A DNA stretch of 64,000 bases. It comes from Branchiostoma belcheri. Its lineage: Eukaryota > Chordata > Leptocardii > Amphioxiformes > Branchiostomatidae. The notes under the pieces are model-generated. The model did not search any database. It saw only the letters and a list, made by a program, of their open reading frames with translations, and had not been told where the DNA came from. The translations under genes and the position numbers were made by a program. The DNA lies in NCBI RefSeq assembly GCF_001625305.1, contig NW_017804587.1:449045-513044 (forward strand), written 5' to 3'. Below are positions 52,601 through 62,800 of the stretch, in pieces (within the stretch, counting starts at the first letter, position 1; each line of letters begins with the position of its first letter).

Positions 52601-55600
52601 GTTGCTCAGGTTTAGCCTAGGAAATCGCCGCTGGTCACTACAGGAGCTGACACAGTTTTAGGAGTGAAAATGGAGACTGTGTGGTTTGAGTCATCAGTCA
52701 CCACAACCTGTCCCTGTGCTGCCACCGCAACAGCTTTTGGTTCCTCGACGTCCATAGTGATGTGTTTGAGGAATTTTCCTGTCTTGTCAAACATCTCCAC
52801 ACGACTGTTTCCCCTGTCTGCCACAATGATGTTCCCTGCCTTGTCTGTACAGATGCCACGGGGATGCTTCAGCTGACCTTCACCACTTCCCTCACCTCCA
52901 AACTTGAACAGAAACTCTCCGTCCTGGTTGTACACATAGATGCAGTGATTGTCATAGTCTGACACAAGAATGTTCCCTTCTCCATCCACAGTGATGTACT
53001 GTGGGTACTTCATCCCCTGCTGCTGACCTACAACCATCACTAGTTTTCCATTTAGCTGGAACACCTGCACTTCCCCATTCCGTTTGGGCCAGTCTCCTGT
53101 GGTTTGTGTGATGAGGACGTGGTTTCTCTTGATGTCCATGGCAACGCCTCTGATCCACCCTGTCTTTTGTAGTTCAAACATGTTGTAAGACAGCCAAACC
53201 ATGTTGTAAGACCATTTTGCATTCAAATGTCCAGTAAAAGATGCATCATATTTCGTCCTCCCCACTACCCACAGGTTCTCCTTCCCATTCATGGCCAAAT
53301 TATCTGGGTTAATGTACTGTCCATTTGACTCAAATTTGGGAGACTGACCGTAACATGCTCTTTGCAGATTTAAGACTTTGATTCTCTGGTTCCCACTGTC
53401 TGCTACAAAAATCTCTCCTTCCTTTGACACGGTAACGCCACTTGGATTGTCAAACATCTCTGTTCCATCTCCTCTTCCACCAAATGTCACCCTCTGATAC
53501 TGATTTTCTCCCTGCCCTGAGTTACCATGGTGATGACCTGTACCCTCTGCTGCACCATTACTAGATGCTGCTGGGATTGGTGCAGATGGAAAAGACTGGA
53601 CCGTCACATGTCCCAGGAGTGACACTAGGGTGTCTGTGGGCTGAAAGACAGCAGGCTGAGTTTGGAAAGGAGTTGGTTCTGGGTTATCTCTGTACTTTTC
53701 TACAACTGTTTCAAGAATGAGTTCCTGACTAAGAAACCCGACTTTTCCCTGCTCCATGTCTTGTTCTGCTCGATCACAGGCAGCAGACAGTTCATTGACA
53801 TCTGCCAACACTCTGGTCCTGTCCTTCTGTATTCTGTCTAAGTTTTTTGTGTGGTTTTGTTCCACTTCAGACAGAAATGTGTTGTATGTCTGAATGATGT
53901 TGTTGTCTGTCTGCTGTTTCTGTTCATTCAGTGCTTTCTCTTTCTCTCTTAGATCTGTAAGGAATCTGCAGTAATTTTCCAGAATTTTCCTTCCCTCATT
54001 GATCAAGGCCTGGACTGTAGATCTCCTCTCCTGTGCAGCTTTTTTGATGGTTGTTGTACGATGATCATCATGAGCCTCTTCTAAACACTGTTCACAAACT
54101 GGTATCTGACACTCTTTACAGTACACTTTGATATCTTCAAAGGGATGCAAGCTGCACCTGTTTCTAGACTGGGGTTGCTCCCTCACTCCTTCGGTCAGCC
54201 TTGCCTGGTTTTGCAGTCTCTCGCACATGTTGGCCACAATGCAACTGTCTGCCAAACCTGCAACCCCTTTGGATGGCAACTTGACTTGCAGACGACAGGT
54301 TGGACACTGGAAGGTCCCTTCCTTTCCTGAAAGCTTTTGTAGACAGTCCTGGCAGAAAGTGTGTCCACAGGGCAGCACCTTGGGCCTGGTGAACAGCTCC
54401 AGGCAGACACTACAGGACAGTTCTTCACGGATTTGCTCCCCCAGACTTGGTGATGCAGCCGCCATTTTGTTGTCCTTTTTAAGCCTGCCTGTGACGTCAG
54501 CCATTTGACGTCAGCAAACTGTGCACTTTGCCATATCCTGGTATTAGCATGTCTGCTGCCTACTTGTTTACACAATTCAAGTTCCTGACATCACCTGACA
54601 GTGTTGGCGAATGTCCAACATATTTCAGGGCAAAATTAAAACACAACAGCTTTGTGAGTGTCAAGCTTGTTCTCATTTGAATGCTGATGTGTCTGCAGGT
54701 GTACACAGAGCAAATTCCTGACTGTGACTGCTGCTTTTGTTGCTGTCAATGTTATAATAAGAATTCCATTATGCGTGTCAAGGTGTCTGCATGTCTGCGA
54801 TTTCCAGACCGACACCAATTTACCATTGTATCTCACATGCTCTTTGGTCAAAAATTAAAATACATGTACATTTATTTATTGACTACATAATTATTATGTA
54901 AATGGTTGCTCATATTGTTGAGACCTGTATTGCTAAATCCATTATGATGATATTTTCTACAATTGTGCCTGCAGTGTCTAGCCTGGGTGCCCTCCGATTT
55001 GTAACGGCAGCCCTGAAAAAAATTGGTTGCTGTTACAAATCGGATGGCACCCATGGCCAGGCTATGCAGTGCCAGTGTCTGTTTTAAAGTGAACTTAATG
55101 GACACAAGAAATATTTCTCAAGTACCTCTACAACTACAGTTTCTATAATCTAAACATTCTCTAATGTATTTATATGAAAGGTAGCTATTTTTTTTGCCCA
55201 GTCTAACACATATTTTCCCGCAGGCCCCACAGACCATGAGCTGATGTCCACCATGATGAAGAGAATCGCCCAGCTGGAGAGCCGAGTCACGCACTACAGC
55301 AAGGAGGTCATCGAGAAGGACAAGAAAATCAAAGTCTTGGAGGAGAAAACCAAACTTCTCACCAAAGCACAAGGTACAGCTGAGTGCTTTGTGCAGCACT
55401 GCCTCCTGTAGGTTGAAATGAGTATTGCAGCAGTACCCAGCACTTTAGCAACAGATGGTCTATTACACTGGCAAGATTTTAGAAAACACCAGAAATTTGG
55501 TACATGTATTTTCTAATTAAAGTATCTCTAAAACACAAAAGCTTTTACAAAAATATGGATATGTAAATCTAAAGAAGAAATCTTCCATTCAACTGCATCG

Positions 55601-58600
55601 CCAAACTTTGTTTGAATAATTAAAGTTATATTACTTATACATCTACATGTAAAAAGCTAAAACATGTTTCTCTTGAAATGTGGAAGGTACTTGTACATCT
55701 TACCAAATTTAAGGAACCAAGTGTTAAGATAATGACACTGACTAATGTTATCTGCTCTGACATTTGGTCCTCTGTTGGCATAGCCAGAAAAGTTGTTATG
55801 GCACATGGTCTATGAAAGTAGAGGACCAATATAAAATCACTCAGGTTTCTGTGACTTTGTCATGAGATTGACTATGGAAGAGTCACACTGGCTGAGGTGG
55901 AAGAAATCCCTCAGACATTTATCTCCTTCCTACATGTGCTACAATCTATTGTAGTCTTTTGTTCGTGGTCTATACATTGTAGTATTGAACTCTTACTGTT
56001 CTATTAAACACTGGTCACTGAAAGTTTAGAAAGACACTGGAACTTGAGACAATCTTCCTGGTAGATCTCTTACATTTAACTTGGTGCTGACAACCAATAT
56101 CTCAACTTGGTGCTCTCTGTTCCAGTGAAGTTTGTAATTGTCAAATCTTTTAGATATATCCATTACCAAGAATCTGCTTATAATGCTAGTTAGATTTTCT
56201 GAAATTCCAGTGTCTATTCAGATGTAAACTCAACCTTCATGTAGTAGTATATTACAAAATGTACTTATGTACACTTGTACAGTTATTTTTCCATGGTTTG
56301 CACTGACGTTTTACTGATAGTCCTTGCGTTGCACAGACAGTGAAGTCACTCAAGTCTGTGTAAAACACGGGACTGACATCAAGACATGCACACAGTGGAA
56401 GTCTTCTGTTGACTGTGGTTTAAGAAATACCTCAGTCATTTTCCTGCTTCCTACACATACGCAATTGAGGCAAGAGAATGTAGTCAAATCTGCATATCTT
56501 AAATAAGTTATTTTGTGATGAAGAAGACATTTAAAAGGCACATAGAGATACTTGCGGTGGAACACAAAACATAGTCACTCAATCCTGTATGTCTCAATGA
56601 AATTATTTTGCAATGACAAAGACACTTGATACAGCTCAAGAGGTTTGTACAGTACATGTAGTCTTTGTCAACAACAAAGGCGGTGCTTATATGAATAGTC
56701 TATAGGTCCTCTCCTTGGTGCTGAAATGGAAGTTCCTTTCATTATACCTCTCTCTTGTCCATTTGAGCCTCTAAGGAAGCTGCAGAAGCATGTTATTTCT
56801 ATAAGACTGTGATGATTTGTTTCTGATATTGTCCCAGATGCCAGTAAGGACAGCCCGAGTCGTGTACAGGAGCTGGAGAGGAAATGTTTACTCCTGCAGC
56901 AGCAGGTGTACGAGATGGAGGTAAACAAATGTTCATGTTGTTATTTGACTGGTTATAACTGTGTGGTCTGCTGTGTACAACAACAAATTTCTTCATTCAC
57001 AACTAAAGGAGCTTTAATACAAGCCAATGTTTTGGTAACCGACTGTTACCTTATTTAGGGCAATACTGACTGATATTACTATGCACTGCAGGTTGGTGTC
57101 ACTGTTGCAGTGTTAATATAGCCTGGTTACCAAACCTATTATACCTCCCGAGTCCTACATCCTCTCCGCAAATAGGAGAGGATGTAGGACTCGGGAGCTA
57201 TAATACATGTAGGTTTGGTAACCAGGCTAGTGTTAAGACTGCAGTCCTCAACGAGTATTGTCACATATTGTTTCTTCGTGATTTTTTGTGGCATTTTTAT
57301 GTTCACTGTTTTCACTGTCACTTCTGCCACCGTGAAGATCAAGTTTCATGAACAGGTTCTTCTCCTCTGACCATGAAATTTTGCTTCAGTGAAGGCAAAG
57401 TGAAGCAAAAAATGTAGGTTTGTAAACTCCTTTGTTTGTGAATGGAAGAGTTATACACCAACCTGCTGACATTCTTCCCCCAGACGTTCCTGGCAGACTA
57501 CGGGATGGTGTGGGTGGGTGAGGAGACCCGGCCGGACTCCAGCGTGTATGTGGAGCTGGGGGGAGAGCTGGAGGAGGATGGGGAGGAGGAGCAGGCTGGA
57601 CCAGAGGGGAGGATAGATCAAACCACAGTCGGCACTAACACCATGTGGAAACCTGGTTAGACTTCTAGACTGATTACTGTGTATCATCACCAGTCTTGTA
57701 GCATATCAGTCAGCCATAGGGGTAGCACAGCATTCAACAAAAGTCTTCCACCTCAGACCTCAAGTCTTCCATCAATGTGGCCAGCTGGTTTGGCCCTGAG
57801 CACTGTTTTAGGTCACTTATAGTCTAGTATGATAATATGTCAACTTTCTGTATAGTAATTGTCAAGGCTGTAGTTAGTTGACATATTAATTATACTAGTG
57901 ACCTGGTTTTAGTTTTGAGCTCTGGAATATGCGATACAACCATTGCAGCAATGCACACATGCTATATGAATGTATTTGCTGTGGCACACAAGGTTGGTTA
58001 TAACATGATTATCATCATGTGGCTTCTATTTGATATCATAAATTGATGAAGCCTGAACAGTTCTTGTCGCTTTTCCCCTGGCTTTTTTCCCCTGGCTTGT
58101 GCTTCACTCCTGCTCTCCTTTTCCTGCTTACCTGGATCAGCTGCGTCCTACCGAACTGGTGAGTCAAAATCCTGCTCATTCTGTGCTCTTCCTTTGTTTC
58201 CCTTTTACTCACTGGTTGATTAATAGCTACCAACCAGGACCTCAAAGGTTGAGAATCAATGTCCTTCCTTGTGTTTTATTTTTAGGGACATCTGTGGTGT
58301 CTTCATCCGACTTTAAGGTGGACTTCAACACCCTTATAGAGAACCTTAAGGACCTGAATGTGCTAGCAGGGGAAGGGGAGCAGAAAATTGTCAAGACTTC
58401 AGAAGGAGCCACACTGCAGGTGAGAAATATGATTTCTGGTCATGTTTGTCAAGGCAATACATTTGTGCATTGCTAAAACACTTTCGTCAAATTGTAAGTG
58501 TTGAAATTCAACAGCAAAGATGACAATCAGTAGTGTTTTTAGTAACAAAGCTGCTACCCCTCTGTAAGCTTTGCCTACATGCACTTTCAGCATTGTATGG

Positions 58601-61561
58601 TCATGGGGCTACCATATGACTTTGAAGATGAGAAAGGTCTGTTATGATTTAATAAACACTCATATGCCCATTAGTTATTGTAAATAGTGCATATAGATTA
58701 TCTAATGACAAGGTTTGTTACATGTTGTTCCAGAGAGCAGACCCCATCCCCCTGACCCTGTATGCAAACGGCATCTTCATGTTCAACGGACCATTCAGAC
58801 CCATGTCTGAGCCTTCCACACAGGTGGGTTTTGGAACTGTTGAATGTTGTTCTGAGCATCAATTTTTGTGGATAGATGGGTATATTGTCATGGACGTGGG
58901 AGAAAGCTTGAAATGATAACACAGCAATGTTATAGCAAATGAATATGATTTAAATTATTACATTTAATTGAATAGCAATCTCTTTATTTGAATGTTTACT
59001 GCTAGAACTGTTACAAGTCTTGATTAACCAAGTTTTGTTGACTTTTAGCTGTTTCTACAAGACATCATGGACGGTTACTTCCCCTCAGAACTCCAGACCA
59101 GGTTCCCAGATGGGGTGCCTTTCACTGTAAGTGGCAGTTTACTTAAGCTTTAAAGTCGTTGTTTTTTGTCTGTGGCGTGTAGGCTGAAAAATAATCTGTT
59201 TGAGTGTCATGGCAAGCTGGAAGTTCGGTCACGTGTCTGTGTGTATATATATATATATTGAACTGAAATTACACAAAATTATTCCAGTTTACCATTATTT
59301 CAACCTGACAACCTGAGTATATTTTTATGGATGAAAGCTAGGAAAGCTAGATTAGCTGTATTCTTATCTAATGGATATCGAATAAACAACACACAAGAAA
59401 TGTTAAAATTTTACAAAGATAATTTATTCTGTTCTGAAAAGATTCTATAATTCCTAATTCCAGGTTTCAGACAAAAGAGACACGATGTTCAAGGACAGGA
59501 GATGGAAGGAGGAGTTCCCAGGGTCGGGTCACGTGTTGGGCGGGAACACCAAACCCTCCCGTCTGTTGCCTAGCAACCTGGAGAACAGGCAGGAGGGGCA
59601 CAGCTGGGGGAGCGATGCTGGGCTGAGGGAGACAAGCGAGGCACCGGGTCAGTTGGTTTGTCTATTAATCAGCCAATGTGTTGTTTTCTGTCTATCTGTA
59701 TAGCCGGTATAACTGCCCTTTGGCATAACTCACCAGCTTCACAGGCATGCGGCGCGGCGGCAGCTGGCTACATTACCCCAAACAACTTATAACACTCTAT
59801 GACAGCTCAGAAAAGGAATACCCAATACGAACCAAGAGTTAAGTTAGTTTCTATATTCAGTTTGAATTTTTGATATTAAGCAATTCATGATAAATCTAAA
59901 ACTCTCATAAGTTTACCCTAAGACGAATTACTAGTATATGAGAGGAAGATGGCAGTTTGATATTAACCACGTTTTGTTTAATTATAGAAGATTACTCTAC
60001 TCTACTCTTAGTCTACTCTATTACTGAATGTTCATATATCACAATGAAAGTTTGTTTTCCTCCCACAGTCCCAATGATGAGTGTTGACCAGTTCCTGAAC
60101 AAGGTGCCTTCCTCCGTCATTAAAGGAGGCAGGGTTATCGACATCAGGGCATCTCTAGGAGAAACACTTAAGGTGGGTATCCTTACCTGGTCTGTGAAAC
60201 ATCACCTTCACAATTGTTCTATCCTCATGCTAAACTACAAAATGGGTACCAGTAATAATGATTGCCAAATTATAAAACATTGGGCTTGACTTTGAAATCA
60301 TAGAGCATTGAAAGTGCAAGGAAAGTTGAAGTTTGTGATGGCTTTGATATTGTTGATGAGATGTCTCCTTGGTCCCTGCAGGGCGGCAATGGTGACAGGT
60401 CCAGTGTGACAGTGATTGACACTCCTGTTGCCAAGGAGATGAAGGAAAGGTGGGTTGAGCCAACACTTCCATATATGGCACTGGCAAATGTGTAACATCC
60501 TTTGGAGGGTGGATCAAGCATTCAGTCCTGTGTTTGTGTGGTAGCCTCAAAACCTCTGCACACTAAAGAACCCAACACACTTGTCAATAAGATTGCACTA
60601 TCAAAAATATCAGCTATAAAAGGCATTTTACTTGCTACATTAAAGGATGTCCTGCCTTTGATAGGCATGTTCTACATGAGACATAACATTGCCCATGATG
60701 TCTCCTTTAACTTTCCTGTGTCCTTGTCAGGTTAGAGAAATCGGAGGCAGAACGACCTCCCTCTGCCAGGGACGTCACCACCTTGAGAATCAAGGCAGGG
60801 GAACAGAACTTCATCTTAAAGATGCGATTCTCAGACACGATAGGGGACGTACGACGTCAGTTAGAACACTACAGGTGAGACAGATATTTTACTACTGCTG
60901 GTGTGAAGATTCACTTTCCTGTTTTTTTTTAATACGGGAAGTACAAATCTTTGAAGAATATCTTAGATGTTTCTAAGCCAGGAAAAGAAAGAGTTGTTAA
61001 AGCTCTCTTCATATGGCTTTCTCTCTAGGGCATGTCTTTGGCAATCTGCAGTTGTTTTTATTAGAGTTTTTGTAGTCATCTTGTATGTCAAAGTGTGTTT
61101 TCTGTAGCTTTTTTCTGTAGGGCAAGTCTTCAGAACTCTTAAGTTATAGAGTTTTTACTCTTTTTGTACAAGTTAGAGTACACATGGCTTTCTTTGTGGC
61201 CAAGTCTTTGGCAATCTGCAGTTATTTTTCATTAGAGTTTTTGTAGTCATCTTGTATGTCAAAGTGTGTTTTCTGTAGCTTTTTTCTGTAGGGCAAGTCT
61301 TCAGAACTCTTAAGTTATAGAGTTTTTCTACTCTTTTTGTACTATACTATATAACAGTGTTCTGTTTACAGTAGCAGTAGAAGTATTCGTTAGGAACCTT
61401 ATCCCCCCTTTTTTTGTGTTTTTACCAGACCTGCTGGATCAGGGGAGTATGAACTGCTGACCACCTTCCCTAACAAGGTTTACAGGGACAACACCGCCAC
61501 TCTACACTCCTGTGGGCTCACTCCTAATGCTGCATTACACATCAGGACCAGGAAAACATAG
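46619..61561 (+). CDS. UBXN11: UBXN11 (Socius), SEP- and UBX-domain protein
   Basis: Member of the UBX family of p97/VCP cofactors; the human protein (Socius) was described as a Rnd GTPase partner affecting actin. Fourteen exons: 46619-46683, 49419-49456, 52078-52224, 55224-55373, 56838-56920, 57484-57655, 58286-58419, 58734-58823, 59049-59126, 59464-59647, 60069-60172, 60382-60449, 60731-60874, 61429-61561. Phases agree throughout, giving 529 residues (human 520). N-terminus MSSPMSSLGRGKKPPL parallels human MSSPLASLSKTRKVPL. Then come a coiled coil (exons 4-5), FLADYGMVWVGEE, a SEP domain with LTLYANGIFMFNGPFRP and DIMDGYFPSELQ, FLNKVPSSVIKGGRVIDIR, and a C-terminal UBX ending TPNAALHIRTRKT. 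The Pro/Gly repeat tail of the human protein is absent. Intron 3 contains an antisense TRIM gene; intron 2 contains the assembly gap. Confidence 0.95.
47255..47557 (+). repeat. GTGCAC-rich dispersed repeat with inverted ends
   Basis: It starts TAGGTGCACTGGTGCACCCA and ends GTGCACATACACCCAGCC, with internal TTGGGTGCA modules. Fragments occur at 10172 and 25255. A foldback element is likely, but no clear target duplication was found. Confidence 0.55.
48705..48765 (+). repeat. GCTGGTGTGTTA short interspersed repeat, diverged copy 6
   Basis: TTAAGCTGTTGTGTTACACC then AAATGGTAGTTATACCAGCT; strongly diverged. Confidence 0.45.
50342..50378. repeat. perfect 17-bp-arm hairpin containing TAGCCTA
   Basis: TTTGTCAAAATAGCCTA and its exact reverse complement with a GGG loop. 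It lies immediately upstream of a promoter-like stretch in UBXN11 intron 2. Confidence 0.9.
50380..51237. promoter_or_regulatory. promoter-like CpG-rich island in UBXN11 intron 2
   Basis: The stretch has a YY1-type GCGCCATCTTG (50584-50594), two inverted CCAAT boxes (50634-50638, 50664-50668), an E-box-type CACATGAC and CGGAAGT (ETS core, about 50882). On the minus strand the YY1 site overlaps an ATGGCGCC with a 24-codon frame. No transcript is evident; an alternative or divergent start site is inferred. It ends at the assembly gap. Confidence 0.4.
51238..51257. other. assembly gap (20 N)
   Basis: Twenty N characters; the true length missing is unknown. It lies inside UBXN11 intron 2 and does not touch a called exon. 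Confidence 0.99.
52612..54504 (-). CDS. TRIM-NHL E3 ubiquitin ligase-like protein, intronless
   Basis: 630 residues in one exon. Order: C3HC4 RING (Cys31, Cys34, Cys46, His48, Cys51, Cys54, Cys67, Cys70), B-box 2 (about 117-150, CSLHPFEDIKVYC...HDDH), a coiled coil (about 155-260), a polar linker, and four or more NHL repeats forming a C-terminal propeller (about 335-620; for example GNILVSDYDNHCIYVY and GNIIVADRGNSRVEMF). A filamin domain, present in TRIM2/3/71, is not seen. RING-TRIM proteins act as ubiquitin ligases, and NHL propellers bind protein or RNA; targets here are unknown. An internal ATG at 54465 is an alternative start. It lies wholly inside UBXN11 intron 3 on the opposite strand. 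The intronless form fits retroposition or the amphioxus TRIM expansion. Confidence 0.93.
   Translation of the reverse strand: MADVTGRLKKDNKMAAASPSLGEQIREELSCSVCLELFTRPKVLPCGHTFCQDCLQKLSGKEGTFQCPTCRLQVKLPSKGVAGLADSCIVANMCERLQNQARLTEGVREQPQSRNRCSLHPFEDIKVYCKECQIPVCEQCLEEAHDDHRTTTIKKAAQERRSTVQALINEGRKILENYCRFLTDLREKEKALNEQKQQTDNNIIQTYNTFLSEVEQNHTKNLDRIQKDRTRVLADVNELSAACDRAEQDMEQGKVGFLSQELILETVVEKYRDNPEPTPFQTQPAVFQPTDTLVSLLGHVTVQSFPSAPIPAASSNGAAEGTGHHHGNSGQGENQYQRVTFGGRGDGTEMFDNPSGVTVSKEGEIFVADSGNQRIKVLNLQRACYGQSPKFESNGQYINPDNLAMNGKENLWVVGRTKYDASFTGHLNAKWSYNMVWLSYNMFELQKTGWIRGVAMDIKRNHVLITQTTGDWPKRNGEVQVFQLNGKLVMVVGQQQGMKYPQYITVDGEGNILVSDYDNHCIYVYNQDGEFLFKFGGEGSGEGQLKHPRGICTDKAGNIIVADRGNSRVEMFDKTGKFLKHITMDVEEPKAVAVAAQGQVVVTDDSNHTVSIFTPKTVSAPVVTSGDFLG
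54979..55064. repeat. TAGCCTGG-tipped hairpin, imperfect stem
   Basis: Tips TAGCCTGGGTGCC / GGCACCC...CCAGGCTA, with stem core CCGATTTGTAACGGCAGCC pairing with GGTTGCTGTTACAAATCGG. The stem is unrelated to the hairpins at 33826 and 57119. UBXN11 intron 3. Confidence 0.9.
57119..57229. repeat. TAGCCTGG-tipped hairpin, about 50-bp arms
   Basis: Tips TAGCCTGGTTACCAAACCTA / TTTGGTAACCAGGCTA. The stem CTCCCGAGTCCTACATCCTC is fully paired and the right arm carries a small insertion (ACATGT). UBXN11 intron 5. Confidence 0.92.
59701..59785 (-). repeat. GCTGGTGTGTTA short interspersed repeat, copy 7 (inverted)
   Basis: The reverse complement reads GTAATGTAGCCAGCTGCCGC, CGCGCCGCATGCCTGTGAAG, then AGTTATACCGGCTATA; near full length. 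It begins about 50 bases after UBXN11 exon 10. Confidence 0.75.
61021..61345 (+). repeat. UBXN11: tandem duplication in the last UBXN11 intron
   Basis: Two nearly identical units of about 145 bp (about 61026-61169 and 61198-61343) share TTTGGCAATCTGCAGTT, GTAGTCATCTTGTATGTCAA and GGGCAAGTCTTCAGAACTCT. The high identity suggests a recent event. Confidence 0.9.
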
Positions 61562-62460
61562 ACTCATTCTTAGACATTAGACATGTAGATAGAATAGTCT
61601 GGCTTTGTCTGTCTTTACTACTGTCCACTATGTGCCCTAGTAAATGTAACCATTGGGATTTTACAATATTCACTGTGTGTCAATGCGTCATTTAGATGAA
61701 ATAGTCTTCATGTGTATGATGATTATGGTGCATTGAATGTTGTCCACAATGTGCCTTACTGTGTACTATGCATGTGCCTTATTGTCACAAAAGTGCCTTT
61801 TGGACCAATCACAATGATACATAAATGTGACAGTGTGTGCTGTAAATGTGACCAACAAAATTGATGCAAATGCTGTACATGTACACATATCTTCAACTTC
61901 ACCTAGCTACACCATCCAGCCTTGTATGTATGTTATACTGTCCATGATGTACCTTACTGTTCAAGAGAGTATATTTTGTGCCTATTTTGTAGAAAAGCAT
62001 CCACAATGCTGATCACAGTTCTTTGTACAGTAAATTGCATTGTAAAATTTAATGTACTATACATAATTTGTTGGTTGTCCAGCCAAATACTTGTATCGTC
62101 CATAAAATGTTAACTGAAGTTGGTGTGAAATACGAGTGTTGGTGTTGAAATGTGTGGCTTGTACATGTAGGTCTTCGGATTTGACAAGACTGAAACACTA
62201 GAAACGTTATATTTCCAATGTCTTTGTGCTGCAGTTACTGAATGGCAAGACCTTTCTACAGAGCAGTGTGCTTGTAAATGTTGCTGTGAGATGTTAAATT
62301 ATTGATTAGAAATTGCTGCTACCTTTATCTGAACACATTCCTGTGCCTTACACTGTATAAGAGAGGAAGATTGTATATTTTACACTGTCATGCTTGCAGG
62401 TGATCACAAATTTTAATTTTGTAAGTGTGCAAAGAATAGGAATAAAAACTGTAAACGTCA
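61562..62460 (+). other. UBXN11: UBXN11 3'UTR
   Basis: Non-coding sequence after the UBXN11 stop, rich in loosely repeated TGTCCAYNATGTRCCTTACTGT text. AATAAA at 62441-62446 is the likely polyadenylation signal, implying a 0.9-kb 3'UTR. Confidence 0.65.
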
Positions 62461-62800
62461 CATCATATTGTCTGTAGTCTGTCTTTATATAAATGAACCT
62501 GTGTTAAGTATTACCCTGTACACCTAAAACATTTTCAAGAACAAAATTTACAATATTTCTAGGATAAAATATTAACAACTTTGTCAGCATAGAGCTACAA
62601 AGTTTTATGAAAAGATTACAATCAAAAGTTTTGTTGTCACTTAGTCTTCATTTTGTTCTACTCTGTTTACATTTCCAAAAGTCTAGGCAAGTATTAATTT
62701 GTACTAACTTGCAGCCTTCCGTGATATTGTTGATGTCTAGATCTGATCCATCTGTCTGTGAGCAAAAGCTGATCACAGAAAACCTCTTTACATGGCACAG

